From positions 3,596,001 to 3,660,000 of the forward strand of contig NZ_SHNO01000001.1 in assembly GCF_026262645.1 (NCBI RefSeq): a stretch of DNA of 64,000 nt. The letters run 5' to 3'. The notes beneath the pieces are model-generated. The model worked only from the letters and a program-made list of their open reading frames with translations. It was not told where the DNA came from and ran no database searches. Of this stretch, positions 16,581 through 24,242 are shown piece by piece (within the stretch, counting starts at the first letter, position 1; each line of letters begins with the position of its first letter). Both the position numbers and the translations under genes were made by a program. This stretch comes from Candidatus Marimicrobium litorale (GTDB lineage Bacteria; Pseudomonadota; Gammaproteobacteria; Pseudomonadales; Halieaceae).

Positions 16581-17735
16581 TCAATCCCGGGTCAATGTTA
16601 ACTGTGCGAGGCCAATGGCGCTTTCCCCGCCGCCAGCGTAAAAAAGATACAATTTGTTTTCATCCTCCAGTATAAACGGATCTCGGAGAGCATTTGCCAA
16701 ATGCATCTCCGGCCCCCTTCGCGAGGGCATGGGCTTTACAGCGCTACCCTCCCACAGTTTTTCCGCCCGTAAGATCTCAGCAGGCACTACCCGGGGTGCG
16801 GCACAAAACCAGCTATCAGGGTGTAAGTCCACACTCGTCACCAGAATCCGTTCTGGCGAATGACCCGTCATGGTAAAAAATACATGCAGTCTGGAACCTG
16901 CCCGATACAGGCTCAGGTGTCTGACGCGAGTTTTTCCCGGGGCAAATATCTCATCGCTATCATACCTGATGTTTGAAAAATTCAGGCAGTCCGCCTTATT
17001 CCTTTGCCATAGTAAACTGCGACCAAAGTCGAATTTTTCAGGAACAGACCAGGGGGCCTCACTGTTACGGGGGACAAAGTGATATCCTTTGGCCAGGCTC
17101 TGTAACGTGCCCGCGTACTCAAAAACTCTCAGATAAGCGTCGGCCAAGGGGACTGATTCAATCCCTGAAGAAAAATCCAGTCCCCAGGGAGAAATCGCCA
17201 CAAAAGTTCTCTGCCCGGAGAGCTTCTGACCTGCATGAGCGGCCTTGCCGTGAAAGTACATGACAATTCGCTTGGTATCATTATCGACGTGAACATCGGG
17301 GGATGCTACGTGCTCGATAATTGTAAGGGAGTTATCCAATGCCAACATACGGTCACGGCCCAGATCCAGCACACCGCGCTCGCCATCCGCGATACCTTTG
17401 CCGGTATGGTACAAGCGCCAGGGCCCCTCGATGTTTTCTGCCCAGGCCAGCCTGATATAACTCCCCCTGTGGTGGCCAAAGTACATATAGTACCGGGCCT
17501 CTAATGAGGCTCTTTTTTCTTTGGGTATCCACTCAGGTATGCGCATTACCGAGGGGCCATTAATATTTTCACCCTCAGCGGCAACGTCAAGCTGTTCAAA
17601 ATGCTGTCTGGAGAGAATGGGCTCAGCATTGTTAAGGCGTTTCGCATGAAATTGCTCTGCGCCGACACCGCAGGAAGATACCGACAGCAGGAAAACCAAC
17701 CCCCTGAGCATTCTGGAAAAATAATTATTCGCCAT
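16581..17735 (-). CDS. Exported GH43-like beta-propeller protein
   Basis: From the ATG at 17735 (CGGAG 6 bases upstream) the product is 384 residues with a signal peptide (MLRGLVFLLSVSSCGVGAEQ; a lipobox-like SSC is possible). The mature part has propeller-type segments: NGPSVMRIPEWI, ARYYMYFGHHRGSYIRLAWAENIEGPW near residue 90, PDVHVDNDTKRIVMYFHG near 150 and LRDPFILEDENKLYLFYAGGG near the end, the repeated pattern of GH43/GH117-type five-bladed propellers that act on arabinans, xylans or galactans. Catalytic acids cannot be assigned with confidence. Its stop overlaps the start region of the sulfotransferase fusion, so the two are co-expressed, presumably on a sulfated polysaccharide. Confidence 0.65.
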   Translation of the reverse strand: MANNYFSRMLRGLVFLLSVSSCGVGAEQFHAKRLNNAEPILSRQHFEQLDVAAEGENINGPSVMRIPEWIPKEKRASLEARYYMYFGHHRGSYIRLAWAENIEGPWRLYHTGKGIADGERGVLDLGRDRMLALDNSLTIIEHVASPDVHVDNDTKRIVMYFHGKAAHAGQKLSGQRTFVAISPWGLDFSSGIESVPLADAYLRVFEYAGTLQSLAKGYHFVPRNSEAPWSVPEKFDFGRSLLWQRNKADCLNFSNIRYDSDEIFAPGKTRVRHLSLYRAGSRLHVFFTMTGHSPERILVTSVDLHPDSWFCAAPRVVPAEILRAEKLWEGSAVKPMPSRRGPEMHLANALRDPFILEDENKLYLFYAGGGESAIGLAQLTLTRD

Positions 17736-17772
17736 AGTAACTCCGAAAACGCCCGGACTAGGCAGCAAGTAT

Positions 17773-17796
17773 AGAATAAATAAACGGCCTGTTGGC
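17773..17796 (+). repeat. Dispersed repeat cut by IS copy B
   Basis: AGAATAAATAAACGGCCTGTTGG matches the start of the ~95-bp repeat at 49449 and stops exactly where the left end of the IS6 copy begins at 17797, so the insertion split the repeat. Confidence 0.6.
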
Positions 17797-18570
17797 TATC
17801 GGCAACTTAAACGGCCAGGATTGCTAGAATCGGTGGATGAATACTTACAAACGACACCGATTCCCGCCCGACATCATCAGCTACGCAGTCTGGTCCCACT
17901 TCAGGTTCAATCTAAGCCATCGCGACATCGAAGATCTCCTGGCAGAGCGCGGGATTATCGTCAGCCGAGAGTCGATCCGATTATGGTGCATCCAAATTTG
18001 ACGCACTATATGCACGTTGGCTGAAGCGAAAGCACCGAGGCTATGGCGACACGTTCTGCATTGATGATGTGTTTGTGAAGATCAAGGGCAAGCAGCACTA
18101 TCTTTGGCGAGCCGCAGATCAGGATGGCGAAGTCGTTGATGTGTATCTACAGGCTAGGCGTGATGGTGCAGCTGCCAAGCGGTTTTTCAGGCGTCTACTA
18201 CGCTCTCATGGCGATGAGCCCGGAGAGATCGTGACGGACAAGCTACGGAGTTACCCCGTTTGCACATCGAGATGTGACCCCTGAGTCTATCCATCCTACC
18301 GAGCAGTACAAAAACAATCAGGCAGAAAAAAGCCACGAAACGCCGAGAGTCAGAGAGCGAGGGATGAGACGATTTAACTCGATGATACAGGCTCAGCGAT
18401 TCGTTACGGCACATGCCGCTGTCAGCAATTTGTTCAATCTTGGAAGACATCTGGTCAGGGCTCAGCATTATCGAGATCTAAGGGTAAGTGCGTTCGGAGA
18501 ATGGAGTAGGGCAGTAGCCTGAGATCAGAAGCTGGATTGCTATCGAATCAGGGACTTAACTTGTCAGTAC
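17797..18570 (+). mobile_element. IS6-family insertion sequence, near full length, frameshifted (copy B)
   Basis: A 774-bp element from TATCGGCAACTTAAACGG to CTTAACTTGTCAGTAC. The transposase (17837-18522) shows the IS6/IS240 architecture: MNTYKRHRFPPDIISYAVW, HTH LSHRDIEDLLAERG, IDDVFVK (first Asp), YLWRAADQDGEVVDV, VTDKLRSY (second Asp) and NNQAEKSHETPRVRERGMRRF (Glu). A frameshift near 17997 (WCIQI then stop) and another near 18255 after KLRSY break the frame. It is the most complete template for reconstructing the element. Confidence 0.87.
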
Positions 18571-18578
18571 CCACTCTT

Positions 18579-18716
18579 GTGCAAGGTGGTGACAAGAATG
18601 CTGCTAACTACCTGGATATTTTTGAGGGTTGGGGTGCAGTGCTGAGGCTATACGAGCCAACTGAGGCGTTGTTCAATGGCGATTGGGTAATGCCGGATTT
18701 TGTGATCACGGACTAG
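18579..18716 (+). pseudogene. 3' remnant of a DUF1254/DUF1214-type protein
   Basis: Directly after the right end of IS copy B the frame reads GGDKNAANYLDIFEGWGAVLRLYEPTEALFNGDWVMPD and stops at 18716. The pattern of a Trp/Gly strand, LRLYEPTEALFNGDW and a final acidic strand resembles the C-terminus of DUF1254/DUF1214 proteins, which end with RFYGPTEAFFDKTW-like sequence. Everything upstream is replaced by the IS. Confidence 0.5.
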
Positions 18717-18802
18717 TTTAAAAGAGTCTTGCGTAATTAATGAGCTTTCCATTTTTTATAAGCTCAGGTCTAATATCCATCAGAAGCTTTGCAAAATAAT
18801 GA

Positions 18803-18834
18803 AAGTATAAGCAGGATAAACGCTACTTTCGAAA
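18803..18834 (+). repeat. First half of the ~90-bp repeat, left of the sulfotransferase
   Basis: AAGTATAAGCAGGATAAACG followed by CTACTTTCGAA is identical to 19740-19770. The two form direct repeats on either side of the intact sulfotransferase gene. Confidence 0.75.
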
Positions 18835-19010
18835 GCCAATCTCCTCATCCCCAGCTATTGAACATCCGCCACGGCAGACTAACGCTATCCTTTGTTCTAT
18901 CCATTGCATTGTCCCCCTATCTGGACGCTGCAACAAAGTTCTCTCCGCGATATAATACTCCGCTAAATAGACACAGCCCTTACACCAACTGATCGACGGA
19001 CGTCCAATCC

Positions 19011-19700
19011 ATGCCCTACTTACCCGAACTTGGCATTGTCTTTGTGGCAATTCCGAAAACCGGAACCACCAGTATCACTCGAGCTCTGCAGACCATCAGC
19101 AAAGAGTATGGTGGCCTGCAGTTGCTGAATGACTACATCGACAAACCCTTCCGAAAAAAGTACAAGCTGGACAAAATTGGCGACAACAAGCCCGGGCGGG
19201 CCAAGCACCTGAGCGCTATCCAGCTTAAATTTATTCTCGGTGACGAAGAATTTGAGCGGTGCACCACATTCTCAGTAGTGCGCAACCCTTGGGCACGCAT
19301 GGCTTCACGCTACTTCTATACACGCGAAGACAATGAGCCCGCCGAAAAAGACAAAGTCCAGCGAGGTACCACACGGCGCTTTCACGATATGGAGTTTGAG
19401 GCCTGGCTGACGCGCAAATACAAGCGGCACCGTATTGGAACGCATAAGAACAGCCAGATAATCAAACTACAAGATCTGAAAGGGAACCTCATAGTAGACC
19501 GGGTAGGCAAGCTGGAAGACGTACAAAGCACCCTGGATTGGGTGTCCGAAACAACGGGCTCCCCACGCATGGAAATGCCCCACGTGAATGGCACTCGCAA
19601 AGGCCACTACGCCCAGTACTACAACAATGTCACACGAGAAATGGTGGCCGAAATCTGCCGTGAGGATATCGAGAGGTTTGGCTACATCTTCGACGAATGA
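19011..19700 (+). CDS. Sulfotransferase family 2-type protein
   Basis: A complete 229-residue sulfotransferase. VFVAIPKTGTTSITRAL (residues 10-26) is the PAPS-binding 5' loop with the catalytic-type Lys; FSVVRNPWARMASRYFYTRE (about 86-105) is the 3'-phosphate-binding strand; HVNGTRKGHYAQYYNNVTREMVAEICREDIERFGYIF is the typical C-terminal segment of carbohydrate (chondroitin/heparan-like) sulfotransferases. It would transfer sulfate from PAPS to a surface glycan. The gene stands alone, flanked by two identical direct repeats, and has a dead paralogue at 13902-14591. No PAPS synthesis genes are in the window. Confidence 0.86.
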   Translation: MPYLPELGIVFVAIPKTGTTSITRALQTISKEYGGLQLLNDYIDKPFRKKYKLDKIGDNKPGRAKHLSAIQLKFILGDEEFERCTTFSVVRNPWARMASRYFYTREDNEPAEKDKVQRGTTRRFHDMEFEAWLTRKYKRHRIGTHKNSQIIKLQDLKGNLIVDRVGKLEDVQSTLDWVSETTGSPRMEMPHVNGTRKGHYAQYYNNVTREMVAEICREDIERFGYIFDE

Positions 19701-19739
19701 GAGCCCACAGGCTTAGCGGTACTGGATTTTGAACGAGGG

Positions 19740-19770
19740 AAGTATAAGCAGGATAAACGCTACTTTCGAA
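19740..19770 (+). repeat. First half of the ~90-bp repeat, right of the sulfotransferase
   Basis: Identical over AAGTATAAGCAGGATAAACG and CTACTTTCGAA to 18803-18834. The matching second half of this repeat family reappears at 20748 beyond IS copy C. Confidence 0.75.
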
Positions 19771-19834
19771 GAGGATTTTCCGATCGCCTTCGTCTAGGAC
19801 GATTGCTTTCGTGGCACCATTGGCGGCACTGGGG

Positions 19835-20746
19835 TACTGCCAAGTTAAATCGCCGATATTGATAGAATCCGCGAATGAACACTTATAAGCGACATCGATT
19901 CCGGCTAGGCGCCCCCACCTGATATCATTGCCTGTGTCGTCTGGCTCTACTACAGATTTAACCTGAGCCACCGTGATATCGAGGACCTCCTGGCCGAACG
20001 AGGCATCACCGTCAGCTGTGAAGCAATCCGTCTCTGGTGTATAAAATTCGGAGCGATTTATACCCGCCGCTTGAAGCGCAAGCACCGGGGTTACGGCGAT
20101 ACCTTCTACATCGACGAGGTCTTCGCCGGTGTGCCGGACCATTCAGATCAACGGCGAACAGCATTACTTGTGGCGGGCTGTTGATCAGGATGGCGACGTA
20201 GTTGATGTGTTTCTTCAGGCGAAGCGTGATGGCGCAGCAGCTAAAGACTTCTTCAAGCGTCTATCGAGGAGCCACGGCGCTGAACCCAGGAAGATCGTAA
20301 CCGACAAATTACGAAGCTATGGAGTCGCTCACCGAGAGCTTATTCCTGAGGCAATCCACAGTACGAAGCAGTATGAGAATAATCGGGCTGAGCAATCGCA
20401 TGAGGCTACACGGGTGAGGGAGCGAGTGATGCGTAAATTCAACTCTGTCAGGCAGACTCAACGGTTCCTAGGTGCGCATGCTGCGGTGAATAATCTATTC
20501 AATCTTGGTAGGCACTTGGTCAGAGCTGAGCACTACAGGAGTCTGAGGGTGAGTGCATTTTCAGAATGGGAAAGTGCGGTAGCTTGATTGTCACAGGCTA
20601 TATTTTCCTCACCTCACCTCACCTCACCTCACCTCACCTCACCTCACGTACTTCAGTTGCCAGAACCGTTCGGAGAATGGAGTAGGGCAGTAGCCTAAGA
20701 TCAGAAGTTGGGTTTCTATCGAATCATGGACTTAACTTGTCAGTAC
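19835..20746 (+). mobile_element. IS6-family element, frameshifted and with duplicated right end (copy C)
   Basis: Left end TACTGCCAAGTTAAATCGCC at 19835. Transposase 19875-20587: MNTYKRHRFRLGAP, frameshift, WLYYRFNLSHRDIEDLLAERGITVS, IDEVF, a short disturbed segment near 20125, then INGEQHYLWRAVDQDGDVVDV, VTDKLRSYGVAHREL and ENNRAEQSHEATRVRERVMRKF to the stop. After the stop come a pentamer tandem repeat, a right-end-like CAGTTGCCAGAACC (about 20649-20663), and then 20665-20746, which repeats the last 80 bp of copy B. The structure is a mosaic of at least two IS copies. Confidence 0.84.
20607..20647. repeat. (ACCTC)7 tandem repeat
   Basis: Seven exact ACCTC units with partial units on both sides, between the transposase stop of copy C and a second IS right end. 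Outside any gene. Confidence 0.9.
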
Positions 20747-20747
20747 C

Positions 20748-20799
20748 TTCGAAACTCATGCAGTACAAACAACGAACTGCAGACAACCACCTATTGCGG
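20748..20799 (+). repeat. Second half of the ~90-bp repeat
   Basis: TTCGAAACTCATGCAGTACA then AACAACGAACTGCAGACAAC and CACCTATTGCGG, matching the second half of 63871-63960. It starts at the same TTCGAA where the first halves at 18834 and 19770 stop. Confidence 0.65.
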
Positions 20800-21025
20800 A
20801 GCTCTACATTCGATTACGCTTTAAAAAGGCCCCGGGCAGGCTTAAAGACCCGACCGAGGCCCACAAGGTCTCTTGGGGAAAGAAACATGCTAGGAGTGAT
20901 CCGGAAACCGAACCACTCAGCGACGCAGCTTTCACTACACATGTTAAGATTGGTGTTTCCTGAAAAAGTTTAACTGATACCTGTCTGCCCTTAATACAAA
21001 CTTTACGTCTTGGAGAGAATTTACA

Positions 21026-22603
21026 TTGAGCGTACACCCGGGAGCACTCCGCACTATCGCTGCGGGCAGGCCAATTTCACGCATAATAGCGTCCCGCGAT
21101 ACAGTCGTAACGCAACGGGAGGGCGCTGGTTTTTCGATGTGGCTTGCTAGTTTTTTGATTACCTTAACGGCAATTGTGTCCTTGCCGGCGCTCGCCACCG
21201 GCAAAGGGTCAATCGGCCTATGGCCGGCCTCTGAGCGCCATGTTTTGGTCATCGACAAAACCATTCCGGGACTCGTGCTGGTTGACCTTACCGAGGGGGT
21301 AGCTGTTGAACGGGTGATAATACCCAGTGAAGTTGTCGTCGGTGTCACGTCCTGCCAGGAATGCGACTTCGCCCTGGTCGGTAGCTCCCGCGGAGACTTT
21401 TGGCGCGTGCAGTTCTCTGGCAAAGTCGCCGACCTGCTATCGAGTACCGGTCGACTGGGCCTTGCGGATGCTGAAATTAAACGGATTCACTTCAAGAGTT
21501 CTCGCACCCCGCCCAAAGACTCAAGAATGATGCTGCTGGACGAAGGCGGCAAAACCGCCTATATCGCCTCGCTGAAAGACGATGAGGTGTTCCGCGCGTC
21601 GCTGGGCCCGGAGCCCCGAATTGAAACTTTCTACCGGGGAAAACGCCTGGAGCCATTTGGTCTCAACTGGGGCCGCGAGGATACCCTGCTGCTTACATTG
21701 CACAAAAAAACGGTGATGCGACTGAATCGCGAGGGAGAAGTATTGGCCGTCTACAATACGCGCCGGGCAGGCTGCCCAGGTACGGATCAATTTAAGCCCA
21801 ACATGCGCGCTGCCTTTGACGACCCACTCAATGAAAACAGCATCCTGATCCTGGCGAGCAACCCCAAGAGTTACGATGCGGTGGTATGGCGTCTTACCTA
21901 TGAAGACAATGGTAAGGAACGCTGCGAAAGTGTCGTGAGCAAGATCGGTCGCGATACGGGATGGGTTGATGGTGCCGGTGATGCAGTTTTTCTTGGTCGC
22001 TCCCACCACTTTGTCTTGCGCCCGGGCCGAGCGGAGGCAATTATCTCCGATACTGACAATCGCGCCCTGCGTACGCTGGATCTCGCAACGGAGACAACCC
22101 GGACGGTTATGTACGACCGCGACCGGTTGCTTGCGAAGCAGCGACCAGAGCGCACTCTCAGCTCAAAGGACTGCAAATCACTCGGTTGGGCTCTTTTGCC
22201 AGCAGGCGGCCTGCCCGATGGCTCCTGTATACAAAACGACGGCGCGGAAAGTGAGCCGCGCTTGCTAGAGGCGGCCGAAAAGCATTGTCAAAATATTGGG
22301 GGCCGCCTGTGCGAGCCTAACGAACTGGTGCGCTCCGGGCGAGTCAGCGCGCCAATCTGGACGCGAGCGAGGTGTGCCAGTTGCTGGATGCGCAAGGCCC
22401 ACAATTTGTGTGAGCTGGATATCAAGACCTATAAATCGCCGGGACTTTCGCATAGAGACAAGGCCTTCGCCCAGAGCTGGGATTCTGGCCACGCGCAACA
22501 GGTCTCTTCAAAAAATGGAGGAAGTACAACCTTTTGTGAGGCCGATACGCTGAGCGCGAAAGCCCTGGTACACTGCTGCGCTGACAGTCAGGCTGGGAAC
22601 TGA
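21026..22603 (+). CDS. Exported beta-propeller protein with Cys-rich C-terminal domain
   Basis: A 525-residue protein of unrecognised family. A TTG at 21026 with GGAGAG 8 bases upstream gives a long basic N-terminus before the hydrophobic segment MWLASFLITLTAIVSLPALATG; the ATG at 21137 is the alternative start. Residues about 60-370 alternate short strands with VLVIDKTIPGLVLVDL, DFALVGSSRGDFWRVQFSG and LRTLDLATETTRTV, as in WD/NHL-type propellers. Residues about 380-525 hold at least eight Cys in CKSLG, GRLCEPNELV, RCASCWM, NLCELD, FCEAD and HCC, resembling a compact extracellular disulfide domain. Likely periplasmic or surface; function unknown. It closes the glycan island but no direct link to it is visible. 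Confidence 0.6.
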   Translation: MSVHPGALRTIAAGRPISRIIASRDTVVTQREGAGFSMWLASFLITLTAIVSLPALATGKGSIGLWPASERHVLVIDKTIPGLVLVDLTEGVAVERVIIPSEVVVGVTSCQECDFALVGSSRGDFWRVQFSGKVADLLSSTGRLGLADAEIKRIHFKSSRTPPKDSRMMLLDEGGKTAYIASLKDDEVFRASLGPEPRIETFYRGKRLEPFGLNWGREDTLLLTLHKKTVMRLNREGEVLAVYNTRRAGCPGTDQFKPNMRAAFDDPLNENSILILASNPKSYDAVVWRLTYEDNGKERCESVVSKIGRDTGWVDGAGDAVFLGRSHHFVLRPGRAEAIISDTDNRALRTLDLATETTRTVMYDRDRLLAKQRPERTLSSKDCKSLGWALLPAGGLPDGSCIQNDGAESEPRLLEAAEKHCQNIGGRLCEPNELVRSGRVSAPIWTRARCASCWMRKAHNLCELDIKTYKSPGLSHRDKAFAQSWDSGHAQQVSSKNGGSTTFCEADTLSAKALVHCCADSQAGN

Positions 22604-22666
22604 CTGCTTACGACTGAGTCGGCCTACTGACCAAATTCATAGCCGAAGTGTTCTATGTCCGGCTGC

Positions 22667-22822
22667 TACTGCCAAGTTAACTTAGATTCGTTCCAAATGT
22701 GGCAACCACACACCAAAATCTCGGTAAATTACAGCCCAATGTGGGGGCCAATGACATATTTCTGGTCAGTCTAGGCTCGATTTTGTAGCGCCAGCCCGTG
22801 ACCTCGAGTTAACTTGTCAGTA
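22667..22822 (+). mobile_element. 156-bp MITE, copy 1
   Basis: TIRs TACTGCCAAGTTAACTT and GAGTTAACTTGTCAGTA enclose a non-coding core nearly identical to 33475-33630 and 49548-49703. All three measure 156 bp between the outer T and A. The TIR is the same as that of the IS6-family copies here, but the core is unrelated to their transposase gene. Confidence 0.85.
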
Positions 22823-22925
22823 ACCCCCACAGCTCACCCCGGCGTGTAGAGATAATCCGTTGGACTTGGCGACGCTTTCCAGTCCGGCATCAGGCCGGTC
22901 CAGTGGCCGAAAAACGTGTGAGAGG

Positions 22926-22949
22926 TGTCCCGCTCGACAGAGCGGGACA
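22926..22949 (-). terminator. Hairpin downstream of the DUF2092 pair
   Basis: TGTCCCGCTC-GACA-GAGCGGGACA is a perfect 10-bp stem with a 4-base loop, 12 bp after the stop of the small exported protein on the minus strand. A T-run (GTTTTTC on that strand) comes only about 15 bases later, so termination may be weak or factor-aided. Confidence 0.55.
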
Positions 22950-22960
22950 TACTAGCGGGA

Positions 22961-23170
22961 TCAGTTTCGCCTGGAGGTTCTGCGCGCGGTACGTCGTGCC
23001 ACACGACGACCGTCGTCGGCTTTGGCCTCAGTGAGTGAAAGACTTACTGGCAAAGTTGCAAGACTTAGCCCCGTAAGTCCCATCGACATGGGTGTTCGAA
23101 ACTCAACAGAGCCTACAAGCATGGTGATCGCAAAAATCGTCACCACCACTGCGGTTTTCACTAATTTCAT
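22961..23170 (-). CDS. Small exported protein with Arg-rich tail
   Basis: From the ATG at 23170 (GAGGAT 7 bases upstream) the product is 69 residues: a signal peptide or single membrane segment (LVKTAVVVTIFAITMLVGS), a middle hydrophobic part (GLTGLSLATLPVSLSL) and a strongly basic end DGRRVARRTARRTSRRN. The frame extends to 23200 but the inner start has the better ribosome site. It lies 30 bp after the DUF2092 gene and is read with it. Function unknown; the tail could bind nucleic acid, LPS or phospholipid. A chimeric copy of its 3' half exists at 34015-34105. Confidence 0.65.
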   Translation of the reverse strand: MKLVKTAVVVTIFAITMLVGSVEFRTPMSMGLTGLSLATLPVSLSLTEAKADDGRRVARRTARRTSRRN

Positions 23171-23200
23171 GGTCGTATCCTCTTCATTTAAAATCGTCAA

Positions 23201-23941
23201 TTACTCTGGCTGTGACTGCATGGCGTCGAATGTGACTTCGGTATAGCCATCGGGCTTTTCGAGTGTGAAGCTGTCTCGATTTAGTTCAGGAGACAGGTTC
23301 CAGCTTGAAAAAGTCATCTCAAACTCTGGCTGCCCAGATATCCACCGTGAGGTGATCATATATTTGCAGGGCAAACCATCCGTTTCTCCAATCCACAAAT
23401 GCCAATCGATATCTTCTGAGCGAAACGCAGTATAGTGGCAGCTCCGACCGTTGACTGGCATGAGCCCCAGATACTGTCCGCTGGTGACACCATCGAACAT
23501 GCCTGCAGCGGCATCTTTATAGAACAAGTCACGGCCAGGCAGGTACGCGCCCATTTTTTCCGTCAACGCGTCCATCGCCGATTCAACGCTGGTGTCGTCC
23601 GGCATTTCAGCGATTGCAAAAACCTCGAGGTTTTTGCCTATGCCGTAAACATTTTCGCCGTCAAATGCAATTTTTTGGTCAACTATGGCACCGCTTCGGG
23701 AAAACACAAATCCATCTTCCCTGTTCAGAAGAATCTCTCCCTCGCGAAAGGCTCGAACTTTAAAACCGTCGTGAAGAACCGCTTCGTCGGCGATTGAAAT
23801 ATCAACTGCCATTGCATCTGCGGCAGACAATTTATCCAGTGATTCCTCTGCCATTGCTCTGGGGTCAGGCTGGGCATTCACAGCCATCACTGTCACCGAA
23901 GTACTCAACATGATCAGGGCTTGTTTTAGTTTGCGTCGCAT
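23201..23941 (-). CDS. DUF2092 periplasmic protein
   Basis: A 246-residue exported protein from the ATG at 23941 (GAGGAA 8 bases upstream; another ATG at 23947 is almost inside the ribosome site). Signal peptide LIMLSTSVTVMAVNAQ. The mature part follows the DUF2092 pattern: FDGENVYGIGKNLEVFAIAEMPDD, MGAYLPGRDLFYKD, QYLGLMPVNGRSCHYTAFRSEDIDWHLWIGETDGLPCKYMITSRWISGQPEFEMTFSSWNL. It is a lipoprotein-carrier-like beta fold of unknown role, likely handling a hydrophobic ligand in the periplasm. Paired with the Arg-rich small protein downstream. Confidence 0.8.
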   Translation of the reverse strand: MRRKLKQALIMLSTSVTVMAVNAQPDPRAMAEESLDKLSAADAMAVDISIADEAVLHDGFKVRAFREGEILLNREDGFVFSRSGAIVDQKIAFDGENVYGIGKNLEVFAIAEMPDDTSVESAMDALTEKMGAYLPGRDLFYKDAAAGMFDGVTSGQYLGLMPVNGRSCHYTAFRSEDIDWHLWIGETDGLPCKYMITSRWISGQPEFEMTFSSWNLSPELNRDSFTLEKPDGYTEVTFDAMQSQPE

Positions 23942-24105
23942 GAGCATTTCCTCTTCTTTTTCCAACATTTAAGGTTATTACATGGTAGTCATTTTCGTCA
24001 GTCGTGCAGAAACTACATTGTGGGCGAATAATTACACGCTTACGCACCCTTGTGCTACAGCTCCCTTAAATTAGCCGCCAATTAAAATTTTGAGGAGCTG
24101 AGCGG

Positions 24106-24190
24106 CAGTGACAAGTTACCTTTTTTAGAACGAAGAATATACACGCCCGGTAGCTCGTTCCATTCGCCTACTGAAGTTAATTTGTCAGAA
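24106..24190. mobile_element. 85-bp mini-element with IS6-type ends
   Basis: CAGTGACAAGTTACC at the left and GAAGTTAATTTGTCAGAA at the right are degenerate forms of the common TIR, facing each other 85 bp apart. The inner sequence has no coding signal. The 300 bp between the DUF2092 and phospholipase genes contain nothing else. Confidence 0.45.
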
Positions 24191-24242
24191 CCGGTCAAGC
24201 CGTATGTCCTTTACCTTGCGGGGAGCGCAGCAGGCGTTGTGG

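Noticed and set aside
19630-20142. Minus-strand frame opposite IS copy C
   Set aside because: Antisense of the transposase; only the short GATKAIVLDEGDRKI part near 19780 looks protein-like and is not enough for a call.
20607-20647. CRISPR-like short repeats
   Set aside because: Simple tandem pentamers without spacers; no cas genes in the window.
18803-20799. Integron cassettes with attC sites
   Set aside because: The repeats and the GTTAAC-containing TIRs lack paired R'' / L'' / L' / R' structure with GTTRRRY and RYYYAAC cores, and no integrase is visible.
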